Source: Methanosarcina horonobensis HB-1 = JCM 15518
GTDB lineage: Archaea > Halobacteriota > Methanosarcinia > Methanosarcinales > Methanosarcinaceae
Assembly: GCF_000970285.1 (NCBI RefSeq)
Contig: NZ_CP009516.1
Span: forward strand, 1,343,036 to 1,407,035
DNA length: 64,000 bases
Direction: 5' to 3'
The stretch's first letter is position 1. Every line of letters starts with the position of its first letter. The notes below the pieces were generated by a model. The model saw nothing but the letters and a program-made list of their open reading frames with translations. It searched no databases and had not been told where the DNA came from. Positions 33,983 through 42,656 of the stretch are shown one piece after another. Position numbers and translations under genes: made by a program.

Positions 33983-34573
33983 ATGTGGAATCGATTAATC
34001 AAAAATGAAAAAGGGTTTACCGGGCTTGAAGCTGCAATAGTGCTGATAGCCTTTGTTGTCGTAGCAGCAGTTTTTAGCTACGTCATGTTGGGAGCGGGGT
34101 TCTATACGACCCAGAAAAGCCAGGAAGTCGTGCACACTGGTGTAGCACAGGCAAGTAGCAGTCTTGCACCTTCCGGAGATGTAATCGTTAAAGCAACTAA
34201 TGCCGGCGACACAGCAGAGTCCATTACATTTTATGTGACGAACACGGCCGGTGGAACCGATGTTGACCTGGATAAGACCATAATTACCTACACTGATAAG
34301 GATGAAGCTGAAACACAGGAGTATGGCGCTGGAGCAAATGGATGGGTATATACTGGTGTCATATCCAACACAGCAGTTGCAGACAATCTGCTTTCAAAAG
34401 GTGAAAAGTATAAGATAGTAATGACTCTTGGTACAACATTCGGTGCTGATTCTTTACCTGGTATAAATGAACAGATTAAGGTCGAGGTAAAACCGCCAGA
34501 GGGTGCAGTTCTCTCTATCACAAGAACATTACCAGCTGCACTTACTTCAGATAATTATTATCCGGTTTACTGA
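33983..34573 (+). CDS. flaB: FlaB archaellin 1 (locus 2)
   Basis: A 196-residue archaellin with leader KNEKGFTG, expected cleavage after G14, and the polymerising helix LEAAIVLIAFVVVAAVFSYV. The N-terminal 60 residues are nearly identical to those of the next gene, including FYTTQKSQEVVHTGVAQASS, while the surface domains diverge. It is separated from archaellin 2 by 11 bases and shares its mRNA. Filaments with two alternating or sequential archaellins are known in other archaea. Confidence 0.95.
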   Translation: MWNRLIKNEKGFTGLEAAIVLIAFVVVAAVFSYVMLGAGFYTTQKSQEVVHTGVAQASSSLAPSGDVIVKATNAGDTAESITFYVTNTAGGTDVDLDKTIITYTDKDEAETQEYGAGANGWVYTGVISNTAVADNLLSKGEKYKIVMTLGTTFGADSLPGINEQIKVEVKPPEGAVLSITRTLPAALTSDNYYPVY

Positions 34574-34584
34574 GGTGATTTGTA

Positions 34585-35214
34585 ATGTGGAAAATTTTCT
34601 CTAAAGACGAAAAAGGTTTTACTGGGCTTGAAGCTGCAATCGTTCTCGTGGCTTTTGTAGTCGTGGCTGCAGTTTTCAGCTACGTCATGCTCGGAGCAGG
34701 TTTCTATACAACCCAGAAGAGTCAGGAAGTTGTGCACACCGGTGTTGCGCAGGCAAGCAGCAGTGTTGAACTGAGTGGAGATTTAGTTGCCACTGGCGAT
34801 CTCACCGCTGGTAGTGAATGCCTGGACATTGTCACACTGTGCTTACAACCTACTGCAGGTGGTTCAGCAGTCGATATGGCTACAACTCTTATTACCGTTA
34901 CGACTCCAAACCATGCCCCAACTGATTTGAAACTGCCAGCTGGAGCAACTTACGCAGCTGCAACTGCTGGACCCAGTACTGTCGTTCCATCTGCCACAGA
35001 GTTTGGGATAGCAAACATCTACAACGACAACGGCAATTCAAACTTACTCTTGGAAAGGGGCGAGAAGTTTGAAGTAACCGTTGATATGAACTTAGTGGAT
35101 ACGGTAGGAGCTAATGAGGGTTTCCAGCTTGAAATCAAGCCACCTCAGGGCGCTTCCTACACCATCCACAGGACTGCACCGCCGGCAATCAGTGCTCTAA
35201 TGACACTCGTCTAA
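34585..35214 (+). CDS. flaB: FlaB archaellin 2 (locus 2)
   Basis: A 209-residue archaellin, leader KDEKGFTG with cleavage after G14 and helix LEAAIVLVAFVVVAAVFSYV. It has a larger, Thr/Pro/Ala-rich outer domain than archaellin 1 and contains one pair of cysteines (ECLDIVTLCLQPTAGG) that could form a disulfide. GAGGTGAT precedes the ATG. It follows archaellin 1 in the same unit and is followed by a very strong hairpin. Confidence 0.95.
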   Translation: MWKIFSKDEKGFTGLEAAIVLVAFVVVAAVFSYVMLGAGFYTTQKSQEVVHTGVAQASSSVELSGDLVATGDLTAGSECLDIVTLCLQPTAGGSAVDMATTLITVTTPNHAPTDLKLPAGATYAAATAGPSTVVPSATEFGIANIYNDNGNSNLLLERGEKFEVTVDMNLVDTVGANEGFQLEIKPPQGASYTIHRTAPPAISALMTLV

Positions 35215-35235
35215 ACTCGAAACAAAAATTCAAGC

Positions 35236-35275
35236 AATAATGACACTCTCCGGAGTGCCATTATTTTTATTTTTT
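35236..35275 (+). terminator. Very strong hairpin between the archaellins and the motor genes
   Basis: AATAATGACACTC and GAGTGCCATTATT pair at 12 of 13 positions around a TCCG loop and are followed by TTTATTTTTT. It starts 22 bases after the archaellin 2 stop and ends just before the flaC/D/E gene. As a leaky terminator or processing site it would make archaellin mRNA far more abundant than motor mRNA. Confidence 0.8.
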
Positions 35276-35297
35276 AATGCTACAGTTGGGTGATATG

Positions 35298-35954
35298 ATG
35301 AATAGTGGGGAAACCTTTGACCAGTCCATGATTGATAGTATTGTAGCTTCGGCTGAGAGCGACACTATAGAGTCCAAGGTTGCAAACCTTGAAGAAGAGG
35401 TTGCAGAGATCAAAGGCTCCATAAAGACTCTTCTCATGGATATAAGGGAAACGATGGGGGTCCTGGAAAATCCTTTCCAGAATATTCAGGGTATTGCTAA
35501 TATTTCCAGTGCCATAGTAAATCCCAAGGCAATAGAAGACCAGCTTCCTAAGGATGAAGAAATCGAAGAAGAGGATGAGCCTGATGATATGGAAATGGAG
35601 CAGGTTCCAAAAAATCTCTTTGAAGATCTGAGAAAAGCTGCTAAAAAACAGGCTAAAAGGGCTGACTCAAAACTGATTGATCCCATTTCCTTCTACAGGA
35701 CTATTGTCTGGAGTAAGGATATGGTGGAAAAATATGACCAGGACGCCATAAAGGAGTTAATCGAAGTATTCTCTCTCTTAGGATATATTCCCGGCGAAAT
35801 TAAGGAAATTATTATTAAAGTCATTGAGATCCTGATTAAAAATAACAACCTTGATGATGCAGTTATAGACCTGTACAGACTTTATCACATACTTTATCCG
35901 GAAGACATGTCTCTTGACTCCAAAGTGCTGGATCACATCCTGAATGAAAGATAA
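35298..35954 (+). CDS. FlaC/D/E-type (ArlCDE) switch protein (locus 2)
   Basis: A 218-residue soluble protein from ATG 35298; GGTGAT lies three bases upstream, as at several starts in this window, and an alternative ATG at 35277 has no ribosome binding site. It has a short coiled coil (ESKVANLEEEVAEIKGSIKT), an acidic linker (DEEIEEEDEPDDMEMEQ) and a C-terminal FlaD/E-like domain (PISFYRTIVWSKDMVEKY, IEVFSLLGYIPGEIKE). It is the counterpart of 10005-10739 but only moderately similar, so CheF could discriminate between the two motors. Confidence 0.82.
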   Translation: MNSGETFDQSMIDSIVASAESDTIESKVANLEEEVAEIKGSIKTLLMDIRETMGVLENPFQNIQGIANISSAIVNPKAIEDQLPKDEEIEEEDEPDDMEMEQVPKNLFEDLRKAAKKQAKRADSKLIDPISFYRTIVWSKDMVEKYDQDAIKELIEVFSLLGYIPGEIKEIIIKVIEILIKNNNLDDAVIDLYRLYHILYPEDMSLDSKVLDHILNER

Positions 35955-35969
35955 AACGGTGAATAATAC

Positions 35970-36449
35970 ATGTCAAAGGAAGTGATATCGTCAGCAATAC
36001 TCGTAATAGTGAGTGTTATAGCTGCAGTGGCTTTTGTTAATGCCGTACTTCCTTCCGTATATGGTCTATCCGAGTCTTACAGTTCCGTTGCTCGCAGCAT
36101 GGAAGACCAGTTCAAAACAGATATCGATATCATCTTTATTTATCCTGACGGGGACAACGTGTATGTCTGGATAAAAAATGTAGGGTCCTCAAATATACCC
36201 CTGTCGCAGCTACAATTCAGTGATGTCTTCGTTATGTCTTCTTCAGGCTACTGGAACCCCGCGTTTGAAGCTGCTTCAAATCCTTCATGGGATTATACTC
36301 TTGAAAACGGGGACGGAGATACCTGGAACCGCGGAGAAACCATTAAAGTATCTATAAAATTTGATGTTGATGAGCTGTCAAGTGGTATTTATAAAGTTAC
36401 CTTCTTCCTTTACAACGGGGTATCAGCATCAGACACATTCTCAAGGTGA
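35970..36449 (+). CDS. flaG: FlaG/ArlG-like stator protein (locus 2)
   Basis: A 159-residue protein with an N-terminal helix (SSAILVIVSVIAAVAFVNAV) and a beta-rich outer domain (FKTDIDIIFIYPDGDNVYVW, then IKNVGSSNIPLSQLQFSD). It matches the locus-1 gene at 9270-9764 over its whole length, including the C-terminal TFFLYNGVSASDTFS. It forms part of the S-layer-anchored stator together with FlaF. Its stop is four bases before the flaF ATG. Confidence 0.8.
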   Translation: MSKEVISSAILVIVSVIAAVAFVNAVLPSVYGLSESYSSVARSMEDQFKTDIDIIFIYPDGDNVYVWIKNVGSSNIPLSQLQFSDVFVMSSSGYWNPAFEAASNPSWDYTLENGDGDTWNRGETIKVSIKFDVDELSSGIYKVTFFLYNGVSASDTFSR

Positions 36450-36453
36450 TGCA

Positions 36454-36927
36454 ATGGGCCTTGACACGGTAATCGTAGCGTTCTTCGTAGTCGGAACGAT
36501 TCTGGTTGTTGCAGGTACTCTGACAATGGGGACCAATAATCTTGTTGAGTCGTCTTTCCACGGATACGTCTCAGCTCATCAAACCATGATGGACAGGCTT
36601 CAAACCAGGATTGAAATCCGGAACATAGCCTTCAATGTCTCAACAAATCATGCCAGCTTTACAGTTGCCAATACAGGTGAGACCAAATTATACAACTTCG
36701 ATCACTGGGATGTTCTCCTGGTAAAAAACGGTCAGGTATCCTATCTGGATAACTCTCAGTACACCATTACACCTGATGTTGATATCATAAATCCGGGTAT
36801 TCTGGACCCCCATGAAAGTGTTAAAATGGAATTACTGGTTGATCTCGAATCTAATGAGAGTTTCATTGTAAAAATTATTACCGAAAACGGTATCGTCTCT
36901 TCCGCAGAGCACGAGGCAGGTGAATAA
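36454..36927 (+). CDS. flaF: FlaF/ArlF-like stator protein (locus 2)
   Basis: A 157-residue protein from ATG 36454, with GGTGAT three bases upstream; longer frames upstream only overlap flaG. It has an N-terminal helix (MGLDTVIVAFFVVGTILVV) and a beta domain with FTVANTGETKLYNFDHWDVL and INPGILDPHESVKMELLVDL, matching the locus-1 FlaF (INPGVFDPGEKMKLQVRLD). The gene order flaG-flaF-flaH is the same in both loci. Confidence 0.8.
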   Translation: MGLDTVIVAFFVVGTILVVAGTLTMGTNNLVESSFHGYVSAHQTMMDRLQTRIEIRNIAFNVSTNHASFTVANTGETKLYNFDHWDVLLVKNGQVSYLDNSQYTITPDVDIINPGILDPHESVKMELLVDLESNESFIVKIITENGIVSSAEHEAGE

Positions 36928-36928
36928 A

Positions 36929-37645
36929 ATGGGAGAAAGTGAAGACAAGAAAAACATTATCTCAAGCGGCAATGATGAAATTGATAAAAAGCTGGGTGAG
37001 GGCATCCCATTGGGTTCCCTTGTGCTCATTGAAGGTGAAAACGATACGGGAAAGAGTGTATTCTGCCAGCAAATGACATATGGCGGATTGAACCAGCTTC
37101 ACAGGATAGCTTACTATTCAACCGAGAACACCGTTAAAAGCATGCTGGCTCAGATGGATAGCCTGAGCCTCGATATCTCGGATTTTTACAGCTGGGGCTA
37201 TTTCAGGATTTTTCCTGTCCATCTCGAAGGTGTCGAATGGACTTCCGAGCAGATGAAAGGTACCCTGCATCTCGTTACAACTCACATTAAAAGTATCAGA
37301 GAAAAAGTCATTTTTATCGACTCTCTTACAATGTTTACCACTTATTCTGATGAGGATAATATCCTTGAATTCCTTACAAGTTTGAAAAATTTGTGTGACA
37401 AAGGATATACTATTTTCATTACTTTACATCAACATGCTTTCAAAGAAGACACTCTTGTCAGAATACGGTCTTCATGTGATTGTCACCTGTTCCTCAGGAA
37501 GGAACAGCTCACTGACCGCTATATTAGCGTTATGGAAGTCTCAAAAATAAGGGGCGCCAAGAAGAGTACAGGTAATATAGTGAGTTTTGAAGTCCAGCCT
37601 GGGTTCGGTTTGAAAATAATTCCGATATCACAGGCTAAAGTCTAA
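36929..37645 (+). CDS. flaH: FlaH/ArlH, motor ATP-binding protein (locus 2)
   Basis: A 238-residue RecA-like protein, the usual FlaH length. Walker A GENDTGKS is at residues 36-43 and the Walker B-like strand KVIFIDSLTMF is present. ATG 36929 has AGGTGA five bases upstream; the GTG at 36920 would add three residues. It lacks the extra N-terminal residues of the locus-1 FlaH. It binds FlaI and probably regulates it through ATP binding. Confidence 0.92.
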   Translation: MGESEDKKNIISSGNDEIDKKLGEGIPLGSLVLIEGENDTGKSVFCQQMTYGGLNQLHRIAYYSTENTVKSMLAQMDSLSLDISDFYSWGYFRIFPVHLEGVEWTSEQMKGTLHLVTTHIKSIREKVIFIDSLTMFTTYSDEDNILEFLTSLKNLCDKGYTIFITLHQHAFKEDTLVRIRSSCDCHLFLRKEQLTDRYISVMEVSKIRGAKKSTGNIVSFEVQPGFGLKIIPISQAKV

Positions 37646-37682
37646 ATAAATTTAAACACTATTAGCCACGCATGGGGTTGAC

Positions 37683-39536
37683 ATGGATAGCATTGAGGAA
37701 AAGCTGGGTACTGAAGACGGTCATGTACTTAATGCAGGAGTATACACAAATTTTCCGTTTAAGCCAAAAAAATACGACGGACATGACCATTCAAACCTGA
37801 AAACGTGTAACCTTTACAAACTCCTCCCTCCGGAAATGAAATCCGAAGTTGAAAAAAATCTTCATCTTCTGGAGTACCTGCATATCCTGCCCATAGATAC
37901 AATGGGCATACCCAGATATGTTCCCAAGCTTGAGTCAAAACACGGTGATATAGAGGATCCCAATCTGATATACAGGGTCAATGACCAGATATACGTCCAT
38001 ATTTATCCAAACAAAAACGATGTAAGGAACTTCTATATTCCTATTGAGCCCATACTTCTTACCGGAGTTGGAGGTCTTATTAAAGAACTGGAAATCAAGC
38101 TTGTAGACCACCTTACAGGGATTGAATTTGATCCTGAAAATTTAGAGGAAAAAGAAAGGATACTTAGAGAATCCCTGGATGCTATCTGCGTAATCGGCAA
38201 TAAAAAAGAGATTGACAGTTCTGCTGCTGGTGCTGGTTCCGGGATCAAAAAATTGGGGTCAAAGTTTTTTCCAGCAAAAGAAGACCCGGAGAAGAATCAC
38301 ATTTACGTAACAAAGGAACAGTATGAAGCCCTGAAATACTCGATTATAAGGGACAAAATCGGAGTCGGTTTTCTTGACCCTTACATAAATGATAATAAAA
38401 TTGAAGATATTACCTGCAATGGTCTCGGGCCCATCTTTATTGAACACAAGGTGTTCAAGGGGCTCCGAAGTGTCATAGAATTCAATGACAATGATGCCCT
38501 CAACCATTTCATAGTCAGGCTTGCAGAGAGGATAGGAAAGCCAATTACTTTCAAAAACCCTATAGTTGACTCCACACTCCCTGACGGATCAAGGATTAAC
38601 ATTGTTTTTGGGGACGATATCAGTAAAAACGGGAGTAATTTCACTATACGTAAATTCGCTGACATTCCTTTCAGTATTCTTCAGGTCATAAAAGGAGGAA
38701 CTCTGGATTACAGGATGGCAGCCTATCTCTGGATCCTGATCGGTGAAGGCATGAGCGGTTTCATATGCGGAGAAACTGCCAGTGGTAAGACAACCACATT
38801 GAACGGAATCACAGCATTTGTAAATCCCGAGTCAAAACTGGTTTCAATCGAAGACACTCCAGAACTTCAGATTCCTCACAAAAACTGGACCCGGGAAACA
38901 ACCAGAGGCAGTACAAGAGGTGCAGGAACCGGAGAAGGCAGCGGTTCGGATGTTACAATGTTCGACCTTCTCAAAGCAGCATTGAGGCAGAGGCCAAACT
39001 ACATCCTTGTAGGAGAAATTCGAGGAGTTGAAGGTAATGTCGCATTCCAGGCCATGCAGACCGGCCACCCTGTCATGTCAACGTTCCACGCTGCAACCGT
39101 TGAGAAACTTATCCAGAGGCTTACTGCTGATCCTATAAACATTCCCAAAACGTATGTGGATAACCTCAACTTTGTCATCATTCAGTCTGCGGTACGGAGA
39201 CCGGACGGCAAGCTTGTGAGGAGAGTTCTCAGTATAAATGAGGTTCTCGGGTACAATCCGGACAAAGGCGGAATTTCTTTCATTGAAGCCTTTTCCTGGG
39301 ATCCTGTTACTGATACACATGTTTTCAGTGCTATGGGAAGTTCGTATATCCTTGAGAACAAAATCGCCACAAGGCTTGGAATTCCAGGTAAGAAAAAGAA
39401 AGCAATTTATGATGAGATTGAAAAACGGGCAAAAATCCTGGAAAGACTGAACGATGAAGGAATTGTAAACTACTGGGACTTTTTTAACACAATCGCAAAG
39501 ATTACGAAGTCCGGTATGCTGAGGATTCAGTTCTAA
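37683..39536 (+). CDS. flaI: FlaI/ArlI, archaellum motor ATPase (locus 2)
   Basis: A 617-residue ATPase with Walker A GETASGKTT at residue 363, Asp box LVSIEDTPELQIPHKNW, Walker B-region ILVGEIRG and His box QTGHPVMSTFHAAT. A Gly/Ser-rich insertion (RGSTRGAGTGEGSGSD) sits between the Asp box and the Walker B region and is a few residues longer than in locus 1. The rest aligns along the whole length with the locus-1 enzyme, including the N-terminal domain. All catalytic residues look intact. Confidence 0.95.
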   Translation: MDSIEEKLGTEDGHVLNAGVYTNFPFKPKKYDGHDHSNLKTCNLYKLLPPEMKSEVEKNLHLLEYLHILPIDTMGIPRYVPKLESKHGDIEDPNLIYRVNDQIYVHIYPNKNDVRNFYIPIEPILLTGVGGLIKELEIKLVDHLTGIEFDPENLEEKERILRESLDAICVIGNKKEIDSSAAGAGSGIKKLGSKFFPAKEDPEKNHIYVTKEQYEALKYSIIRDKIGVGFLDPYINDNKIEDITCNGLGPIFIEHKVFKGLRSVIEFNDNDALNHFIVRLAERIGKPITFKNPIVDSTLPDGSRINIVFGDDISKNGSNFTIRKFADIPFSILQVIKGGTLDYRMAAYLWILIGEGMSGFICGETASGKTTTLNGITAFVNPESKLVSIEDTPELQIPHKNWTRETTRGSTRGAGTGEGSGSDVTMFDLLKAALRQRPNYILVGEIRGVEGNVAFQAMQTGHPVMSTFHAATVEKLIQRLTADPINIPKTYVDNLNFVIIQSAVRRPDGKLVRRVLSINEVLGYNPDKGGISFIEAFSWDPVTDTHVFSAMGSSYILENKIATRLGIPGKKKKAIYDEIEKRAKILERLNDEGIVNYWDFFNTIAKITKSGMLRIQF

Positions 39537-39548
39537 ATGGTGGTTTAG

Positions 39549-41174
39549 ATGGGTGTCAATAAGATAAAAAACATTTTTAGCAAAAAGTCTAATTCAGGAT
39601 CCATTTTAGACCAGCTTTATGTTAAATATCAAGGCTACCAGAGAGAACTCTATATGAGCAATGATATGCTTTTTGCTCTTACTTATATGGCTTCAATCTC
39701 GACTGCCAATCTTACAAGGGACAAAATATTCTCAAGCATATCTGGGAAGAAAGAGTACTGCCCAAGTAAATATTTTAATCTGATTAGAGAACTGGCTCAA
39801 CACTGGCATTATGATTATGCCAATGCCTGTGAGCTAATATCCACAAAAGTAAAGAATGACAGAATGAGGTCACTTCTCAACAGGCTGTCAAACGCCATAG
39901 CGGCAGGAGAACCTGACAGTGAATTCCTCACCAAGGAATGGAGATTATTCAAGACAAAAAGAAAAGATGAGTTCGAAAGAGACCTTGATACCACGAAAGA
40001 ATGGTCAAACGCATACACAGCATTGCTTGTCTCCACATCGCTTGTAGCTATAATTATATTGCTTTCAGTGATTTTATACAATATCGGAGATCCGGCTGAT
40101 ACGCTTTATTCCACAATGTTTATCATATTTTTTATGGCCTTCTTTGGGGTAGGCCTGCTTTTTAGATGTTCTCCAAAAGACACTAAAGTCCATAATTTAA
40201 GTGTAAAATCAAAAGAACAGACTTACATTTATAAGTGGACTCCTCTTACGCTTGTTATCGCAGCCCTGGCTGTTTTATTGCTAACTGTTCTGCCGGCTTT
40301 CACCGGCTCAGCTGCTGATTTCTTTATTGATATTAAAGGAGTCGGGATGATTGTTGCAGGAGTTACCATGATTCCTGTAGGGATTGCGGCAAAAAAAGAT
40401 ATTGAAAAAATTAACAAAAGGGATGAAAGTTATACAACTTTCATAAGAAGCCTCGGGTCTATTATAAGCGGGTCCGGTCTGACTGTTCCAAAAGCTCTTT
40501 TAAAGATTGACCCCAAGAATCTTGGAGAGCTTAAAGATATGAGCCAGGAGCTCTATAAGAAATTGGCATCCGGGCTGGACCCTGCCCTTTGCTGGGGGAG
40601 GTTTGTCGGAGAAACGGGCAGCTATTTGATCTACAAATTTACAAGCGTTTTTGTAGACGCTGTCAATTTCGGGGGTAATGCAGAAGTGGTAGGTGAGCTC
40701 GTGAGCTCGTCAAACCTTGAACTGGTCCTTTTGAGAATGAAAAGAGAACGCATAGCCAAGGGATTTTCCAGTCTTGTTATACCTCTCCATGTATCGATGG
40801 TTGGCCTTCTCCTTTTCATAGGGCAGATCCTTACAATCTTTTCAACCATTATAAACTCCCTTTTTACCCAGTTTGATATAAACGAGTCCGAACTCGGGGG
40901 TATACCCGGCGGTATGGGCGGTATGAATATGGGGATATTCGGAGGCGTCCCTCTCGAATTGCTGGGGCAATTTGTTGTAATAGTCACTATTATTCTAACG
41001 ATTGCCAACCTACTTGCGATCGTTGCCGTAAAAGGAGGGCCGATGTACCTGGCGATCTACTATGGTACATTTATGTTCATACTTTCGGGAATACTGATGA
41101 TTATAGTCCCTCCGTTAGTGGAAATGGCTTTTTCATTTAATGGAGTACTCGATAGTCTAGCAGAAGGTATGTGA
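39549..41174 (+). CDS. flaJ: FlaJ/ArlJ, archaellum membrane platform (locus 2)
   Basis: A 541-residue polytopic membrane protein matching the locus-1 FlaJ over its length (NDMLFALTYMASISTA, KSKEQTYIYKWTPLTLV, LELVLLRMKRERIAKGFSSL). Hydrophobic segments lie near residues 157-177, 187-206, 226-246, 255-275, 420-440, 475-497 and 500-525. A Gly/Met-rich loop (GGIPGGMGGMNMGIFGG) near 455-471 is not shared with locus 1. One base separates its stop from the next gene. Confidence 0.93.
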   Translation: MGVNKIKNIFSKKSNSGSILDQLYVKYQGYQRELYMSNDMLFALTYMASISTANLTRDKIFSSISGKKEYCPSKYFNLIRELAQHWHYDYANACELISTKVKNDRMRSLLNRLSNAIAAGEPDSEFLTKEWRLFKTKRKDEFERDLDTTKEWSNAYTALLVSTSLVAIIILLSVILYNIGDPADTLYSTMFIIFFMAFFGVGLLFRCSPKDTKVHNLSVKSKEQTYIYKWTPLTLVIAALAVLLLTVLPAFTGSAADFFIDIKGVGMIVAGVTMIPVGIAAKKDIEKINKRDESYTTFIRSLGSIISGSGLTVPKALLKIDPKNLGELKDMSQELYKKLASGLDPALCWGRFVGETGSYLIYKFTSVFVDAVNFGGNAEVVGELVSSSNLELVLLRMKRERIAKGFSSLVIPLHVSMVGLLLFIGQILTIFSTIINSLFTQFDINESELGGIPGGMGGMNMGIFGGVPLELLGQFVVIVTIILTIANLLAIVAVKGGPMYLAIYYGTFMFILSGILMIIVPPLVEMAFSFNGVLDSLAEGM

Positions 41175-41175
41175 T

Positions 41176-42147
41176 ATGGATTTAATAACGATATACGAAA
41201 CAAATTTTACAATATTCATAGGTATTTTTGTAACTCTGGCTGTAATGGGAACAACAACTCTATACGATAAATATAAAAGTAAAGGCGGAGCCTCATTCGA
41301 TCTCGATAATTTTAAGTTTTTTTCGGATCTGAACCAGAAAATAACAGCTTTTGGCTCCAAGGGCTTGAAACAGTTTTCTAAATACAGCAAAAAACTTAGC
41401 AGTTTAATCCTGAATAAGTCCAGCTCAGGTCCGAAAAAGTCCAGTTCGATGAGGAAAAAACCCGCCTCAACCCGGAGTAACTCTAATAAAAATTCCTTTG
41501 AAAGAGTGGAAACAATACTCTTTAAAGTAAAAGGTGCTGTTCAGGATCTTTTTGTTAATCTCCGCAGTAAAACTTTATCCCTTTCGTCAGCTTTACCCCG
41601 CAGAAGCAATAAAGATAAGGAAAAATTTGCTTCTTTATCTGATAACCAGAAAGCAGATCTAAACTACAGTGCTGCTGACAAAGCTAACACTCTTGATAAA
41701 GTAGTCGAATCCAAAAAAGACGAATTAGATTTTGATGACGACCTTCTAACTGAAATGTCTACTTCAGACACTTTAACAGTCAGCAGTCCTGAACTTAAGA
41801 CTGCAGAGCCATCTCTTGGTGGTATGTCTCTGGATTTAGATACGTCATTTAATAACGATTTTAAGTTAGATGAAAATGAATTTGCGATTAAAGTTGATGG
41901 ACTGGATGATGAACCTGATGAAAATAACTTCAAATTTAGCGAGAACACTGAAGAGATAAAGTTTGGTGACGAAAGTGATAATTTCTTAGCTTCACTAAAG
42001 AAAGATATCATAGTTAAGAAAGAGAAAACGATCAATTTCATGGATAATATGCAGGACGAAAATCTGGATTTGAAGTTGATGAAATCCGACCTTGAAGGTG
42101 TTCTCAAGAATCTTAAAAAGTACAGACGGTATTCACATAGAAACTGA
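41176..42147 (+). CDS. Membrane-anchored charged protein after flaJ, unknown
   Basis: A 323-residue protein with one N-terminal membrane helix (FTIFIGIFVTLAVMGTTTLY), then a long Lys/Ser-rich stretch (about 70-115), an acidic low-complexity middle, and a short C-terminal conserved-looking piece (LKLMKSDLEGVLKNLKKYRR). It starts one base after the flaJ stop, so it belongs to the archaellum operon. The locus-1 gene in the same place (3406-4272) lacks the membrane helix but shares the charged middle and the C-terminal type of helix. It might serve as a motor-associated scaffold; that is inference from position only. Confidence 0.78.
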   Translation: MDLITIYETNFTIFIGIFVTLAVMGTTTLYDKYKSKGGASFDLDNFKFFSDLNQKITAFGSKGLKQFSKYSKKLSSLILNKSSSGPKKSSSMRKKPASTRSNSNKNSFERVETILFKVKGAVQDLFVNLRSKTLSLSSALPRRSNKDKEKFASLSDNQKADLNYSAADKANTLDKVVESKKDELDFDDDLLTEMSTSDTLTVSSPELKTAEPSLGGMSLDLDTSFNNDFKLDENEFAIKVDGLDDEPDENNFKFSENTEEIKFGDESDNFLASLKKDIIVKKEKTINFMDNMQDENLDLKLMKSDLEGVLKNLKKYRRYSHRN

Positions 42148-42250
42148 TCAATCGTTTATTCTGAAACAGAATAAATTGCAGTACTTCTAGCTAATATTCT
42201 AACTTTAAAAACAAAAATAATTTGTAGAAAAACAAAGTGAGTGACGAAAA

Positions 42251-42430
42251 ATGATAGAAGCAAAATATATCGGACTTATAGTTTTAGCAGTGTTTTCTGG
42301 GTCAATGCTGGTATACACCTGGCTGTCCCTGTATAACAGGTTTGATCCCAGTGTAATGTTCTATGCAGCGCTTTTGATCCTTTCTTTCTCTCTGATGCTA
42401 GTAAAAGGTAAAACATCAGAACCAAACTAA
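42251..42430 (+). CDS. 59-residue two-helix membrane protein
   Basis: A short gene (ATG 42251, TAA 42428-42430). It encodes two hydrophobic helices (YIGLIVLAVFSGSMLVYTWL and MFYAALLILSFSLMLV) joined by a short loop with YNRFDPS, so both ends face the same side. A GTGAG stretch lies about 10 bases upstream. It is 103 bases after the post-flaJ gene on the same strand and is probably the last gene of the operon. The first archaellum locus has no counterpart. No family was recognised. Confidence 0.65.
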   Translation: MIEAKYIGLIVLAVFSGSMLVYTWLSLYNRFDPSVMFYAALLILSFSLMLVKGKTSEPN

Positions 42431-42600
42431 AAATATGTTATGAGGATTTCGAAATACCTGTAAAACCACACACAGTAGAGTAAGTTCCATTGAAAACTTG
42501 TCGGAACTGCAGGTCAATTGAAATCCTACTCATTTATATTTTTTAACATTTACTCTGCATCTTTGTGAGCACACCGGAAGCAGGGAAAAATAGTAAAAAG

Positions 42601-42650
42601 AAGGAAAAGAAGTCGCAGGTTATTCTTTGCCTGTTCTCTTCTTTTTCCTT
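42601..42650. terminator. Two-way terminator between archaellum locus 2 and valS
   Basis: AAGGAAAAGAAG (42601-42612) pairs with CTTCTTTTTCCTT (42638-42650), and an inner CAGG/CCTG pair extends the structure. Because the arms are A-rich and T-rich, each strand ends in a T-rich tail, so the hairpin can stop transcription arriving from both convergent sides. Confidence 0.65.
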
Positions 42651-42656
42651 TTAAGC

